NCBI GenBank assembly: GCA_023627715.1
Contig: JAMAHW010000004.1
Location: 62,001 to 126,000, forward strand
DNA: 64,000 nt
DNA from: Periconia sp. R9002
Lineage: Eukaryota > Ascomycota > Dothideomycetes > Pleosporales > Periconiaceae
Direction of reading: 5' to 3'
Shown here piece by piece: positions 32,559-43,843 of this stretch (the first letter of the stretch is position 1; every line of letters starts with the position of its first letter). Position numbers and translations under genes: made by a program. The notes beneath the pieces were generated by a model. It had not been told where the DNA came from and did not search any database. It saw only the letters and a list, made by a program, of their open reading frames with translations.

Positions 32559-35509
32559 ATGGACAAGAAGCACGAAGATGTTGGCGGGGTTGCGCAAATC
32601 GACAAGACCTCTGTCTTTCAGGAAGGTAGGACAATACCATCTTGGATGGCGGGGGAAAGCTGTCTGGACAATATGGGAAAATGCTGACATGGAGGTACAG
32701 CTCGAGTATTCAGCGCAAGCCCTATTTCACCGCGGAAATGCAGAGTGGTATGTTGATACGGCCCAGTAGACTTGGATTCATATGTTGGTGTGCTAGATCT
32801 CGAGCTTACAAGTCGATTCCAGATATTGACAAAACTTGCGCTGTTGCTCTTCACGGGCGAGAGCTGGGGAAGGCAAGAGGCTACTACCTTGTTCTTTGGC
32901 ATCTCGAAGCTCTTCCAGAACAAGGATGCCTCTCTCCGCCAGATGGTCTACCTTGTTATCAAGGAGCTCGCTGGTTCCGCCGATGATGTGATCATGGTCA
33001 CCGCCTCCATCATGAAGGATACCTCCGTAGGCAGCGATGTTGTATACCGCCCCAACGCCATTCGCGCTCTGTGCCGAGTCATCGATGCTTCCACAGTACA
33101 GGCCATTGAGCGTCTCGTCAAGACGTGCATAGTCGACAAAAACCCCTCGGTTTCCTCCGCCGCACTCGTTTCCTCATACCACCTGCTCCCAGTCGCGAGG
33201 GATGTTGTTCGAAGGTGGCAGTCGGAAGCTGCAGAAGCTGCTGCGGGCAACAAGTCAGGAAGTGGTTTCTTGGGAGGTTTCGGAGGCAGCTCGCATACGG
33301 CCCTACAGGCTAGTAGCAATTACATGACACAGTACCATGCCATCGGATTGCTGTACCAGATGAGATCAGGAGACCGAATGAGCTTGGTAAAGATGGTGCA
33401 GCAGTATTCGAAGCCAGGAGAAGTCAAGAGCCCCGCTGCTACTGTCCTCCTGGTCAGGCTAGCTGCTAAGCTCGCTGAAGAAGATCCTAACCTGCGGAAG
33501 CCCATGATGCAATTGCTCGATGGCTGGTTGCGCCACAAGGCCGAAATGGTCAACTTTGAAGCCGCCAAAGCTATCTGTGATATGCGCGATGTTACCGACG
33601 CTGAACTCGTCCAGGCCGTTCATGTCCTGCAGCTTTTCCTCAAGTCTCCTCGCGCTGTCACCAAGTTCGCTGCTCTGAGGATATTGTCCACCATGGCATC
33701 CTTCAAGCCGGATGCTGTCCGAACATGCAACCAGGATATCGAGTCGCTCATCACCAACTCCAACCGCAGCATTGCCACATTTGCCATCACTACTCTGCTG
33801 AAGACTGGCAACGAGTCTTCGGTTGATAGGTTGATGAAGCAGATTACCGGCTTCATGGCCGAGATCACCGATGAGTTCAAGGTTACAATCGTCGAGGCTG
33901 TACGCACTCTGGCTCTCAAGTTCAAGGCGAAGCAGTCGGGCTTCCTCACCTTCCTCAGCGGCATTCTCCGCGACGAGGGTGGCTACGAGTTTAAGAGATC
34001 TGTCGTTGAAGCCATCATGGATCTTATCCGCTTCGTACCAGAGGCCAAGGAAGAAGCTCTTTCTACTCTTTGCGAATTCATCGAAGACTGCGAATTCACC
34101 AAACTGGCCGTCAGGATATTGTTCGTTTTGGGCCGTGAAGGACCTGCCACCCCTCATCCCACTAAATACATCCGATACATCTACAACCGTGTGGTCCTCG
34201 AAAACGCCATTGTTCGTGCTGCCGCTACATCTGCTCTAGCTAAGTTTGGCGTTGGTCAAAAGGACCCCGAGATTAAAAAATCAGTCCATGTACTTTTGAC
34301 ACGCTGTCTTGATGATGTTGATGACGAAGTACGCGATCGCGCCGCCTTGAACCTTCGTTTGATGGATACGGAAGACGATATTGCCATCAGCTTTGTACGG
34401 AATGATTCCATGTACTCACTGCCTGTTCTTGAGCATCAGTTGGCGTTGTACGTAAGCTCTGACTCACGGGAGACCTTTGAAAACGCGTTCGATATTTCAA
34501 AGGTCCCCAGTGTGTCCAGGGAACAGGCAGACGCAGCAGACCTTACGAAAAAGACCGAAGGTACCACACCCACACTCAAAGCCCCGAGTGCCGCAAAAGC
34601 ACCCGCAAAGACTGGTGCCGATGCGGCTGCTTCAGCGTCGGCAGCTGCACAGAAGTACGCCGAGGAGCTACAAAAGATACCCGAGCTGGCTGCACATGGT
34701 GGCGTACTCAAGTCCAGTGCCCCCGTGGAACTCACCGAACCCGAAACAGAATATGTCGTTACCGCCATCAAGCATATCTTCAAGGATCACATTGTTCTCC
34801 AATACGAGGTCAAGAACACGCTCCCAGACACCGTGCTTCTCGATGTGGAAATGGTCGTTACTCCCGAGGAGGATGAAGATGTGCAGCTCGAGGAGGAATT
34901 CATCATCCCTGCTCCGAGACTCAACACCAACGAGCCTGGTACCATCTACGTCTCATTCAAGCGCTTGGAGACTGAGTCACAGTTCATTGCTTCGTCGTTC
35001 ACAAACGTCCTCAAATTCACCAGCAAGGAGATCGACCCAAGCACCAATGAACCCGAAGAAGGCGATGGTTATCCCGACGAATACCAGGTGGAGGATTTGG
35101 AACTCAATGGCGCTGACTACGTTGTCCCCGCGTATGCAGGCAGCTTCGACAATGTATGGGAACAGTCAAACAGCGATTCAGCAACGGAAACTTTGCAATT
35201 AAGCAACATGAAGAGTATAGCAGGTAAGTTAACACGCACTCTCCAGAATCATGCGATGGTGCTAATTTTATCGAAGATGCTACCGAGCAGCTTATCAAAA
35301 CACTTTCTCTCCAACCCCTCGAAGGCACCGATGTGCCGCTCAACAGCTCGACGCACACGCTCAAACTTTATGGTAAGACCATTACCGGTGGTAAGGTCGC
35401 CGGTATGGTACGGATGGCATTCAGCGCAAAGACTGGCGTCACAATGAAGATCGAGGCAAGGAGTGAGGAAGAGGGTGTAGCGGCGCTGGTCGTGAACAGT
35501 GTAGCATAA
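32559..35509 (+). CDS. SEC21: Coatomer subunit gamma (COPI)
   Basis: Exons 32559-32625, 32701-32747, 32823-35223 and 35277-35509 give 915 residues, the usual length for gamma-COP. The protein is part of the COPI coat that carries vesicles from Golgi to ER. The first exons encode TSVFQEARVFSASPISPRKC. Then follows the adaptin-type alpha-solenoid (about 20-540), with TLFFGISKLFQNKDASLRQM and VYLVIKELA. An Ala/Lys-rich hinge lies at about 600-650. The appendage domain at the C-terminus includes EYVVTAIKHIFKDHIVLQYE and ends in VNSVA. All splice junctions preserve family sequence. This is a single-copy essential housekeeping gene in fungi. Confidence 0.96.
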
Positions 35510-35961
35510 TTGTTGGATTCGTGAACCTTTTGTGTGGAGCGTTAGAAAAGATGTCGACCAAAATGAGATATGATTTCCTTTTCCTGGTTTGGTCGGAAAC
35601 GTCGGCTCTTGTCTTATTGATGTTTTCCGTGTTCTGTAGCAACCTCATCACGATGTGACTGGAATATAGTCGCTTGAAAATCGAAAGAGAATACACATCA
35701 CAGTGATTAGCGCCGTCTTTCAAACTTATAGTGACCCTCAATTTATATTGCTACGGGGGCGCCACTCCTTTACATAAATAACATGTCATACCCACGTCCA
35801 ATTCATTCAAACGCAAGCTTTCATCTTCATATATATCTGTTAATGAATGATACCCTCGTATGTGCAGTCCAACACCCGCTTATCCAACATTCCCAATCCA
35901 CCTCATTTCACTCAATCCCATCCATACTCCCACATCCAGGTCACCTCCCTACACCTCCCCC
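35510..35961. other. Intergenic between convergent genes
   Basis: 3' flanks of the coatomer gene and the SelK-like gene. C/T-rich towards the right; no gene supported. Confidence 0.5.
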
Positions 35962-36402
35962 TTAGCGACAACCTCCACAACCCGAATTGCTCATCCCAAT
36001 ATCCAACGACGACCGAGAATCCCTCGACGCTATTACCCTCCCCTCCCTTCTCGGCGGACCTCCCGGTCCAAATCGTCCTTGTCCGTGCATCTGACCCTGG
36101 TAGCTATCGCGCGGGGGAGGTATATTGGCGGGGCGGTTGTACGCTGTTGAGATTGGGTTGCGGTAGGGTGAGGAGCGAGCTGCGGCCCAGGTGTCGAGGG
36201 AGAAGAGGGTGGTTAGGTAGAGGGCGAAGAAGGAGAAGAGCGGGTTAAGTAGGGAGGTGGATGTGGACGTGGATCCGGACGTGGAGGGTTTGCTTCGTGC
36301 GACGTTAGTTTCGGGCGTGTAGAGGTGGGGAAGAGGGGCGTACTCGTTTGTAGACTCGGTCGCTTGCGCGCTGGCAGAGTTTTCGGTTTGTGAGGTCGTC
36401 AT
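35962..36402 (-). CDS. SelK/SelG-like small membrane protein, Cys form
   Basis: A single exon encodes 146 residues. A Ser/Thr-rich N-terminus is followed by one hydrophobic segment (LLNPLFSFFALYLTTLFSL). The C-terminal half is rich in Arg, Gly and Pro and contains GRFGPGGPPRREGRVIASRD, ending in SGCGGCR. This layout (one membrane span, a PPRRxGRI/V element and a terminal GG(C/U)GR-like end) resembles animal selenoprotein K, an ER protein linked to ER-associated degradation and protein palmitoylation, with cysteine in place of selenocysteine. Fungi lack the selenocysteine system, so a Cys form is expected. The similarity is from memory and moderate; an unrelated Gly-rich membrane protein is the alternative. 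An upstream in-frame ATG at 36456 is less likely. Confidence 0.55.
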   Translation of the reverse strand: MTTSQTENSASAQATESTNEYAPLPHLYTPETNVARSKPSTSGSTSTSTSLLNPLFSFFALYLTTLFSLDTWAAARSSPYRNPISTAYNRPANIPPPRDSYQGQMHGQGRFGPGGPPRREGRVIASRDSRSSLDIGMSNSGCGGCR

Positions 36403-36596
36403 TGTTTGAGGATTCCGTTTCTTGCAGGTGAGAGAATGTACTCCTGAGCTGTACATTGGAGGTTGAAGCGCTTGATGATGGTTGCCTTGCGGACGTCTTA
36501 TTGTGGTTTAGCGCAGACGCTTCTGCAGGGGTCTCTCTCGTAGGGCTTGGGTTGAGGCTGCGTGTCTGAGGATTTCACCTTTCCGTGTCCGTCAAG

Positions 36597-38260
36597 ATGT
36601 CGGCCAAGTCTGCCGCAAACGAGGGTGACAAGTTGAAGAAGAGTAAGGTTCGTTTGAGTATTCTTCGTACGAATTTTCAGTTCCAATGAAGCTAATCATT
36701 TACATGGTAGAAGCGGAAACATTCTGTGGTGGTCCACCAAAATACACCTTCTGAGGATCACCATTCTGTCTACGATATTCCACCATCTGATGGTGAGAAG
36801 AAAGAGAAAGATGAACCTGCCCGGAAAAGAAAAAGGAGTGTAATCCAACGATCACCGAGTATTGAACTCGGCAGCCCGCTAGAAGAGAGAAAAAAATCGA
36901 CGCCCAAAAAGAGGAAGAGCGAAACCAAGCAAGCTGTAGCAGATGATGACGAGGAGGACTCCAAGGAAACTTGGAATCCTGCTGGGACAACCCCTTCGCA
37001 ATCTTCCTCGTTGGAAACATCGAAACCCTCTGCTTTGTTCAAACCGAGAATCGGAAGGAATTGGACGCTGAGTATGGCTGTAGCAGGAAGCATCATATCC
37101 AAGTGAGTCTCCCGCTCCCTACTTTCCGTGTAACTTGACTTTCCCGGCACCAACTGACATCAATACAAAGTGTTATGAAACCAGACCACAAGACCCTTTT
37201 AGCAGGGCGCATTGCGCGTGCCGCTGCCGTGTTTTGCGTAGATGAGCTTATAGTGTTTGACGATGATCCAACCAATATCCCAAACTACATCGATCCTATC
37301 TACACGAACAAAGGAAAGAAAACGAAAGCACAAGTCCTGGATTCAATTGCAGAACAAGATGAGCCCTGGCAGAACCCCGATCAGTTCCTTTACCATGTCT
37401 TGAGTTACGCGGAGTGCCCGCCTCATCTCCGGGCGGACCCAAATCCGAGAATGAGTTTGTTCCCTCAACATCAGAATCTAAAGTGGGCAGGCATGCTGCC
37501 AAGCTTAGACATGCCGCATCATTTGAAAAGCCACGAGTGGTGTCGATTTCGCGAGGGAGTTACCCTTGGGCCGACTTCAGATGCTCGGTCCACGCCAAAA
37601 TCGAATAAAACAAAGGGGAAGTCAAACCAACAGCCGTGGACCTACGTCAAATGCGGACTCCCGTATCCTGTCAGGATTGCCGCAGAAATTCCTCCAGTCA
37701 TGCGAGTAACACTCAAATTCAAAGACCCTCAGCCGCCAAAGTCGTGGCCTAATCTAAGCCAACAGGAGTGCGAGGCTCTGGAGGTTGAAGCTGTAGCGCC
37801 AACTGCACCGCGCCAGGAAGACGGATTCTATTGGGGCTACCAGGTTCGTCGCGCCAGCAGCCTTTCAGAAGTCTTCACGGGATCCGAGTTCGAAGAAGGC
37901 TACGACCTTTCAATTGGTACTTCGGAAAGGGGCGTGCCACTCAAAGCTATCCTACCAGACCACCTCGTACCAACCCAGATCAAAAAGTCCCGCGACCCCA
38001 ACGTGACGCAACTCCCCTCGGAATTCAACCATCTCCTCATTGTGTTTGGTGGAGTTGCAGGTCTGGAGCCAGCAATCGCTGGCGACCCTGAATTCCAGCG
38101 GGTCGGTCTTACCAAAGAAACAGCGCACGAAGCCTTCGATTCGTGGGTCAATCTGGTGCAGGGTCAGGGAAGCAGGACGATCCGGACAGAGGAAGCTGTC
38201 GAGTTCGGACTTTTCGGATTGAAAGATTATGTTGATTCTATGTATGACCGGAACAGGTAA
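36597..38260 (+). CDS. SPOUT1/C9orf114-type RNA methyltransferase
   Basis: Exons 36597-36647, 36711-37102 and 37171-38260 give 510 residues. A Lys/Glu-rich nuclear-type N-terminus (KKSKKRKHS, EPARKRKRS, KKSTPKKRKSE) precedes a SPOUT-class methyltransferase domain. Recognisable pieces are KPRIGRNWTLSMAVAGSIIS, LAGRIARAAAVFCVDELIVF, DQFLYHVLSYAECPPHLR, a central SSB-like insertion, and HLLIVFGGVAGLEPAI before the C-terminal VNLVQGQGSRTIRTEEAV segment, which is the knot that binds SAM. Yeast relatives are YMR310C/YGR283C; the human protein SPOUT1 (CENP-32) has been reported to methylate 28S rRNA. The stop codon sits inside a perfect donor-like AACAGGTAAGTG; splicing there would change only the last residue or two. 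Confidence 0.9.
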
Positions 38261-39419
38261 GTGCGGAATAGGCATGGTCAGAAATGAGCGGAATTGTGTA
38301 AACGCTTACATATGGTTGTGTTGGGAATTCCGAGTCCATGTCACTACGATGGGATGTCACTTGTCAGAAAGCTGGGTCTGTTACATCCATGTTGGATAAT
38401 TAGATATCTTATTTCTGACCATATTATGTAGGCTTTGTTTAGATTATGACAGAGTCTGAATTTCCACAGTATTGCAGTGTCCACTTATCAATATTGATCA
38501 ACACGCAAAACACCCAGCTGACATATCAACGGCAAGATGTCTCGTACGGAGGCGAAGGCATGAATTGGAGCAGAAGCTGTGCATGAAATTTACCAATAAA
38601 AGAATTTCGTCGTGTGGAGCTGGCAAATATTGAAGGCATCTTTCGAGTCGGCCCTCTACTATGTGCCGACACATTTTTCGAATGTTCACATTCTGGATAA
38701 GAATATTCACGCAGTGTTTCAAGGAATGAAGTTATTCTGCTTTGGTACCTACATATATATTTACATTGATACACATTGTTGTAATTTCTTGGTATGGGTT
38801 CAAGATGCCATTATGTCATAACGGCGGCTATTAATCCCATGCCGATGGCCGACGCCAACGTCAACGTTCGGCAGGGATTTCCGCGTGCGGAAACCAAACC
38901 AACGAAATGTCACTCACCCCCTCACGGCCACTCACAGCCATTCAAGATCGTTGCTTCAGATGCGAGCAATCGAAGCTAAGCTCATTCCCCCAATGTACAG
39001 TGAATTACCCAAGGATGCACCAATGATGATGCTGCACCAGCGGTGAACAAGAGCGCGCAACGGATGATCGGATTTTTCGCCGTGACATACCATGTTAACC
39101 CCGAGCCCGTCAGAAAAAAGATGTTATCTGCCGAGATGAACTCTCCGATCCCGTGGCGGTGCTTCCTTATTTCCACGCGAGCCAAACTGGGAGCGAAAAT
39201 CGCTTTTGGAGGTACCTGTAACTTTAGTGTGCATATAAAGGATTGCGCGTGCCCAGACTCGACCTGTCTGGGGTTGACGCACTTGAGAGGAGCATACTCA
39301 TAGCTTTTGATTGGCTCTCTTAGTTTCTCCAACTATATCCGTATATTGAAGTGTGTGTACGAGTACATCCTGTAAATTCATCCTTTACCCCACTTCGCGA
39401 TACAATAACTACACATCCC
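38261..39419. other. Intergenic, promoter of MFS gene
   Basis: No gene supported. The right end contains the TATA box listed separately. Confidence 0.5.
39232..39240 (+). promoter_or_regulatory. TATA box of the MFS transporter gene
   Basis: CATATAAAG lies about 180 bases upstream of the ATG at 39420, followed by a C/A-rich leader. Confidence 0.45.
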
Positions 39420-41274
39420 ATGGCCGACCTGCGGCGAGCTCGATCGGGCATCTCCACGAGAACGCGATCTCAGTCCCGTTCAAGCCAGACTAGTACTCGG
39501 CTGCACCGACTACTTTCTAATCAGTTCCCGGACGATACCTCGATATATCACCCGGAAGGTGGAGAGAGTGTTCCTGTTGGCAATAATCCCGGCTCATTAC
39601 ACAAGTCAGAGACCGAGAGACGAAGTTCCACCGACAGTGATTCTTCATCTGATCCCGAGTCCTCCCAAAAACTCGAGAAAGAGAGCATACGCTCCCAGGC
39701 AGATGGAGCAACTATCGAGGAGAAGCCTGAAGAGGTCTCTGGCGAAAATGATATCGAAGCTCGGCCAGTGACTTTGGAAAAGACAAAGTCGGTCAAGTCG
39801 GTCAGAGATCCTAATCTGGTAGGTTAATCTCTTCAAACGATATCTACATATCTACATATGGGTCCCCTTGCTAATAAATTAGGTGACATGGGATGGAGAC
39901 GATGATCCAAATAATCCAAAGAACTGGTCGATGAGAAGGAAATGGGCGGCCTGCTTCATCGTCTCGTCCTTCACATTTGTGTCGCCTGTGTCGTCATCGA
40001 TTATTTCACCCGCACTAGGGTCTATCAGCAAAGATTTCAACATGACGAACGAAGTCCTAGCACAACTTACCCTTTCGATATTCGTCCTGGCTTACGCCGT
40101 CGGGCCGCTTTTCCTAGGACCTCTTTCCGAAATATACGGTCGTGTACTAATTCTTCAAGTAGCGAATCTGTTTTATCTCGCCTGGAATCTGGGCTGTGGC
40201 TTCGCTACGAGTCCTGGCCAGTTGATGGCATTTCGGTTCATGAGCGGACTGGGTGGCTCAGCGCCTTTGGCTATCGGCGGTGGTGTGCTCAGTGATTGCT
40301 TTCACGCGGAACAGCGAGGTAAAGCTATCTCCATCTACTCGCTAGCTCCCCTCCTGGGTCCTGCTGTAGGGCCCATTGCCGGCGGATACATCGTTCAAAA
40401 GACAACGTGGCGATGGTGCTTCTGGTCTACCTCTATCTTCACTGCCGTGGTCCAGTGCTTTGGCTTCTTTCTACTTCAGGAGACCTATGCGCCTAAACTA
40501 CTAGCATGGAAACGTGACAAGCTTCGGAAAGAGACGGGCAATTCAGCTTTATATACGGAGCACGATAAAGCTGATAGGACTCTCCTGAATATTTTCCGCG
40601 TTGCATTAAAGCGGCCGTTCATCTTACTTGGCACCCAACCCATCATCCAAGTCTTGGCCATCTACATGGCGTATCTCTACGGCGTCATGTACCTCGTGCT
40701 TTCTACCTTCCCCAGGCTCTGGACAACCCGTTACCACCAATCTTCAGGGACGGCCGCCCTCAACTTTATCGCCATGGGCCTCGGTTTCTTTGCCGGGTCG
40801 CAAACTTGCGCCCCGTTGATGGATCGCATCTACACGCGTCTCAAAAAACGCAACAACAACGTCGGAAAGCCCGAATTCCGCGTCCCAATGATCGTGCCAG
40901 CCTCCTTCCTCACCCCTATCGGCCTCTTCTGGTACGGCTGGAGCGCTCAGGCGACCACACACTGGATCCTCCCAGATATTGGTGCTGCCATTCTCTGTGC
41001 AGGCACTATCGTCGGCTTTCAGTGTATCCAGACATACATTGTGGACTCGTACACGCGGTATGCGGCGAGCGCCATCGCCGCTGCTACCGTGCTTAGAAGT
41101 CTGGCTGGGTTTGCGTTTCCGCTTTTTGCACCGGCTATGTATGATGCACTTGATTACGGGTGGGGGAATAGCTTGATTGGTTTCATTTCAATGTTGTTGG
41201 GAATTCCTGCGCCGTTTTTACTGTGGAAGTACGGTGCGACACTGAGGGCGAGGAGTAAGTTCGCTGCGGGATAA
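39420..41274 (+). CDS. MFS transporter, DHA1 multidrug/polyamine type
   Basis: Exons 39420-39818 and 39883-41274 give 596 residues. A long hydrophilic, Ser/Glu-rich N-terminus (about 1-130) precedes the DHA1 signature TWDGDDDPNNPKNWSMRRKW. Twelve membrane helices follow, including the MFS motif A-like GPLSEIYGRVLIL and the antiporter motif region APLLGPAVGPIAGG. This subgroup (TPO1, FLU1, CAF5, MDR1) works at the plasma membrane as a proton antiporter for polyamines, azoles and other drugs; the substrate cannot be deduced. The splice joins LV-TWDG and removes a 64-base intron. The length fits the family. It is flanked by housekeeping genes rather than a biosynthetic cluster. Confidence 0.92.
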
Positions 41275-41896
41275 TATTCAAATCGTTCACTGGGAGAAAA
41301 AATTATGGGATGTAAAAAGTCAGAAACCATTTTTATGTGGTAAAATAATTCTTTTACTTTGGTTTTGCGCATGCTTCATCCTCAGCATCTTGAATTTTGT
41401 TGGCATTGTTTGCCTATAGCATGCAAATACACATACCACAGGAGTATGCGCTAGATGAACTGAATGCAAAAGAATAATATATTTAAAATCCGTGCGATTG
41501 TCAATAGTTTATGAAAACAAGATGTGTCGGATTGTAGGACTTTGTGAATTCATCTCGCCAACCTTCTCCACACAGTCACTCGAAAATCAATTCTTAACCA
41601 AACAGCGCTTCAACTTTTCCGCGCATGAGAACAATGGCAATATAACAGAAAAACAGAATATTTTCACTCATTATCAGAAACACTTCGACACTCGGTGTAA
41701 AGACGATCAGCCCACCTGATTGGATCGGTCATCCGATATGGCCCGAGCGTCATCAAGCTCTCTCGCTCTGTCATCACTCATCCAAAGCTCTCCCAAAAAA
41801 AAAAGCCGCTCTCCATCGATCCCACGTTATCGCATTCGATCCATCGCCAAGTAGAACTCGCCCTTCATATTTTCGTTCTGGATCTATCCAATTGAG
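41275..41896. other. Intergenic, nothing recognised
   Basis: 3' flank of the MFS gene and promoter of SCO1. No additional feature. Confidence 0.5.
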
Positions 41897-43055
41897 ATGT
41901 CAAACTGCATCTCCGGGGTGGCCAAGGCCCTGAAGGCAGCGCGACTGCCCGTTCAAACCTCCGCTCGCCGAACCCTCGCATACTCCACCGGCTGTAAAAC
42001 GTCATCGATCGCGGAGCTCAAAGGAATAAATGTTTCGAGGATACAAGGATATGGAGCGCAGCAGGGGCAAATAAGAGCGTTTTCGAACTCCTCGCCGAGA
42101 AATAAGCTCAAGACCATACAACAGATAAAAACGAGGAATAAGAGCGGGGTACGTATGTTACTATTCTGCATGCCACAAAAATTTATATTATGCATGGATG
42201 CATAGATGTTCATCTGCTGGTATCGAGGCTGACATGAGTACGTGAATAGCCCTTCAACCTCACAGCTGCGATCCTTCTGGTAGGCACCGGATGTGGATTA
42301 TGGGTATATTTCAGATCAGAAAAGGAGCGTATGGCAAGGAAGCGTGTTGCGGAACAAACCAAAGGTGTGGGCAAGCCCAAGGTTGGAGGACCATTCGATT
42401 TGGTAGACCACAATGGAAACCGATTCACACACGAGGACTTGTTGGGGAAATACACGCTGGTCAGTCCACACACGAAATACCCTGGAGTTTAGACGTCAAA
42501 CACTGACTGTAATTCTAGGTCTACTTCGGCTTCACGCACTGCCCCGATATTTGCCCCGATGAGCTAGACAAAATGGCCCTCATGTACGACAAAGTGCGCG
42601 AACAATGCGGGCCAGACGTCCTCCTCCCCATCATGATCACCTGTGATCCAGCGCGCGATAAACCTGAGGTGTTGAAGGAGTACCTCAAGGAATTCCATCC
42701 CGACATTGTGGGTTTGACGGGCGAGTACGAGAACATCAAGCAGACTTGCAAAGAGTATAGGGTCTACTTCAGCACGCCGCCAAGTGTGAAGGATGGGCAG
42801 GATTACTTGGTGGATCACAGTATTTACTTCTACCTTATGGGTAAGTTCTATCCCCTCCACCCCTTGCTAACTATCTTAAATATAGACGGGTTGGAAAATA
42901 AATACTGATTGTGTACTAACAACTGCGCAGACCCAGAAGGTGACTTCGTCGAGGCTATCGGACGCAACTTCACCGCCGCTCAAGCCGCAAAAATCATCGC
43001 TGACCACATTGGAGACTGGGACAAACCACTCAAGAAGGCACAACGATGGACATAA
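41897..43055 (+). CDS. SCO1: SCO1 mitochondrial copper chaperone
   Basis: Exons 41897-42148, 42250-42459, 42519-42840 and 42931-43055 give 302 residues. The protein delivers copper to the CuA site of cytochrome c oxidase subunit 2. The N-terminus is rich in Arg, Ser and Ala with few acids (mitochondrial targeting), followed by one membrane helix (FNLTAAILLVGTGCGLWVYF). The thioredoxin-like domain carries VYFGFTHCPDICPDELDKM with copper ligands Cys162 and Cys166, and His254 in YLVDHSIYFYLM. All three metal ligands are intact. Exon junctions fall at conserved family positions, and length is normal for fungal Sco1. Confidence 0.96.
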
Positions 43056-43843
43056 AATGGCCACAGTGAGTACTAAACAGGCGAAAAATATCGCTACAAT
43101 GTACTGTATGTAGGTGTATGCTGTATCCTCTGTACTATTACCGCTTTCTCCCTATCAAGGCAGAGAAGGATTTGTACGAATAGACTGTACTACAATGAAG
43201 CAATATGTACGCAAAAATGTAGATGCACATGCTCTCGAATGGGTCCGAACCGCGTGATCTCACACCGACATATTTCGAAGTAAGAATTTTACATTTATGT
43301 CAGGGCTAAAGACAAACTTGTATCTTCCCATCTTGTGTAATAGACAAGTGATTACACAGTTTTAAAATAAGCTTTTGACAACAGCAACCTCGCTGCGGAG
43401 CGTACTAGTTGATCTTGGCGAGTCCAGGTCCGAGGTAAAGAAATGCAGGTGACGAGAAAGTAGCGAGTTTGAAGTTAGTTAGCGATATCAAAAAAGGCTC
43501 TTCTAGATTTATTTCTGGGCATGCAAGTGGTGACCGCTAGGAGATATTGAAATCCGGTTTCCTTCGCAAAAAGTTGATCGAAATCGTTCACGGTATTAAA
43601 GTAAAAAAAGTTCTTGGCCGGGACGTACACACGTAAATGAATATTTGTTAGTGGATGAGAAATACTAAGGATTAAACTTTGTAGAGAAGATTCTCACTAC
43701 AGACGTTACGCATGCTAATCGAAAACCAAACCACAACACACACCACTCACTACCCATGCCTCCCCCTCTCATGCCTCTGTATCTCATCCTCATCTTCCCT
43801 TCCCCCTACACTATCCTCCACCCTCGTCGAGCTCCTCAACCCG
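43056..43843. other. Intergenic between convergent genes
   Basis: 3' flank of SCO1 and of the rhodopsin-like gene. C-rich low-complexity sequence occurs near 43730-43843. No gene supported. Confidence 0.5.

Noticed and set aside
33459..34157. A 232-codon minus-strand open frame inside the coatomer gamma gene.
   Set aside because: It overlaps a highly conserved housekeeping exon in antisense and has no protein-like features of its own.
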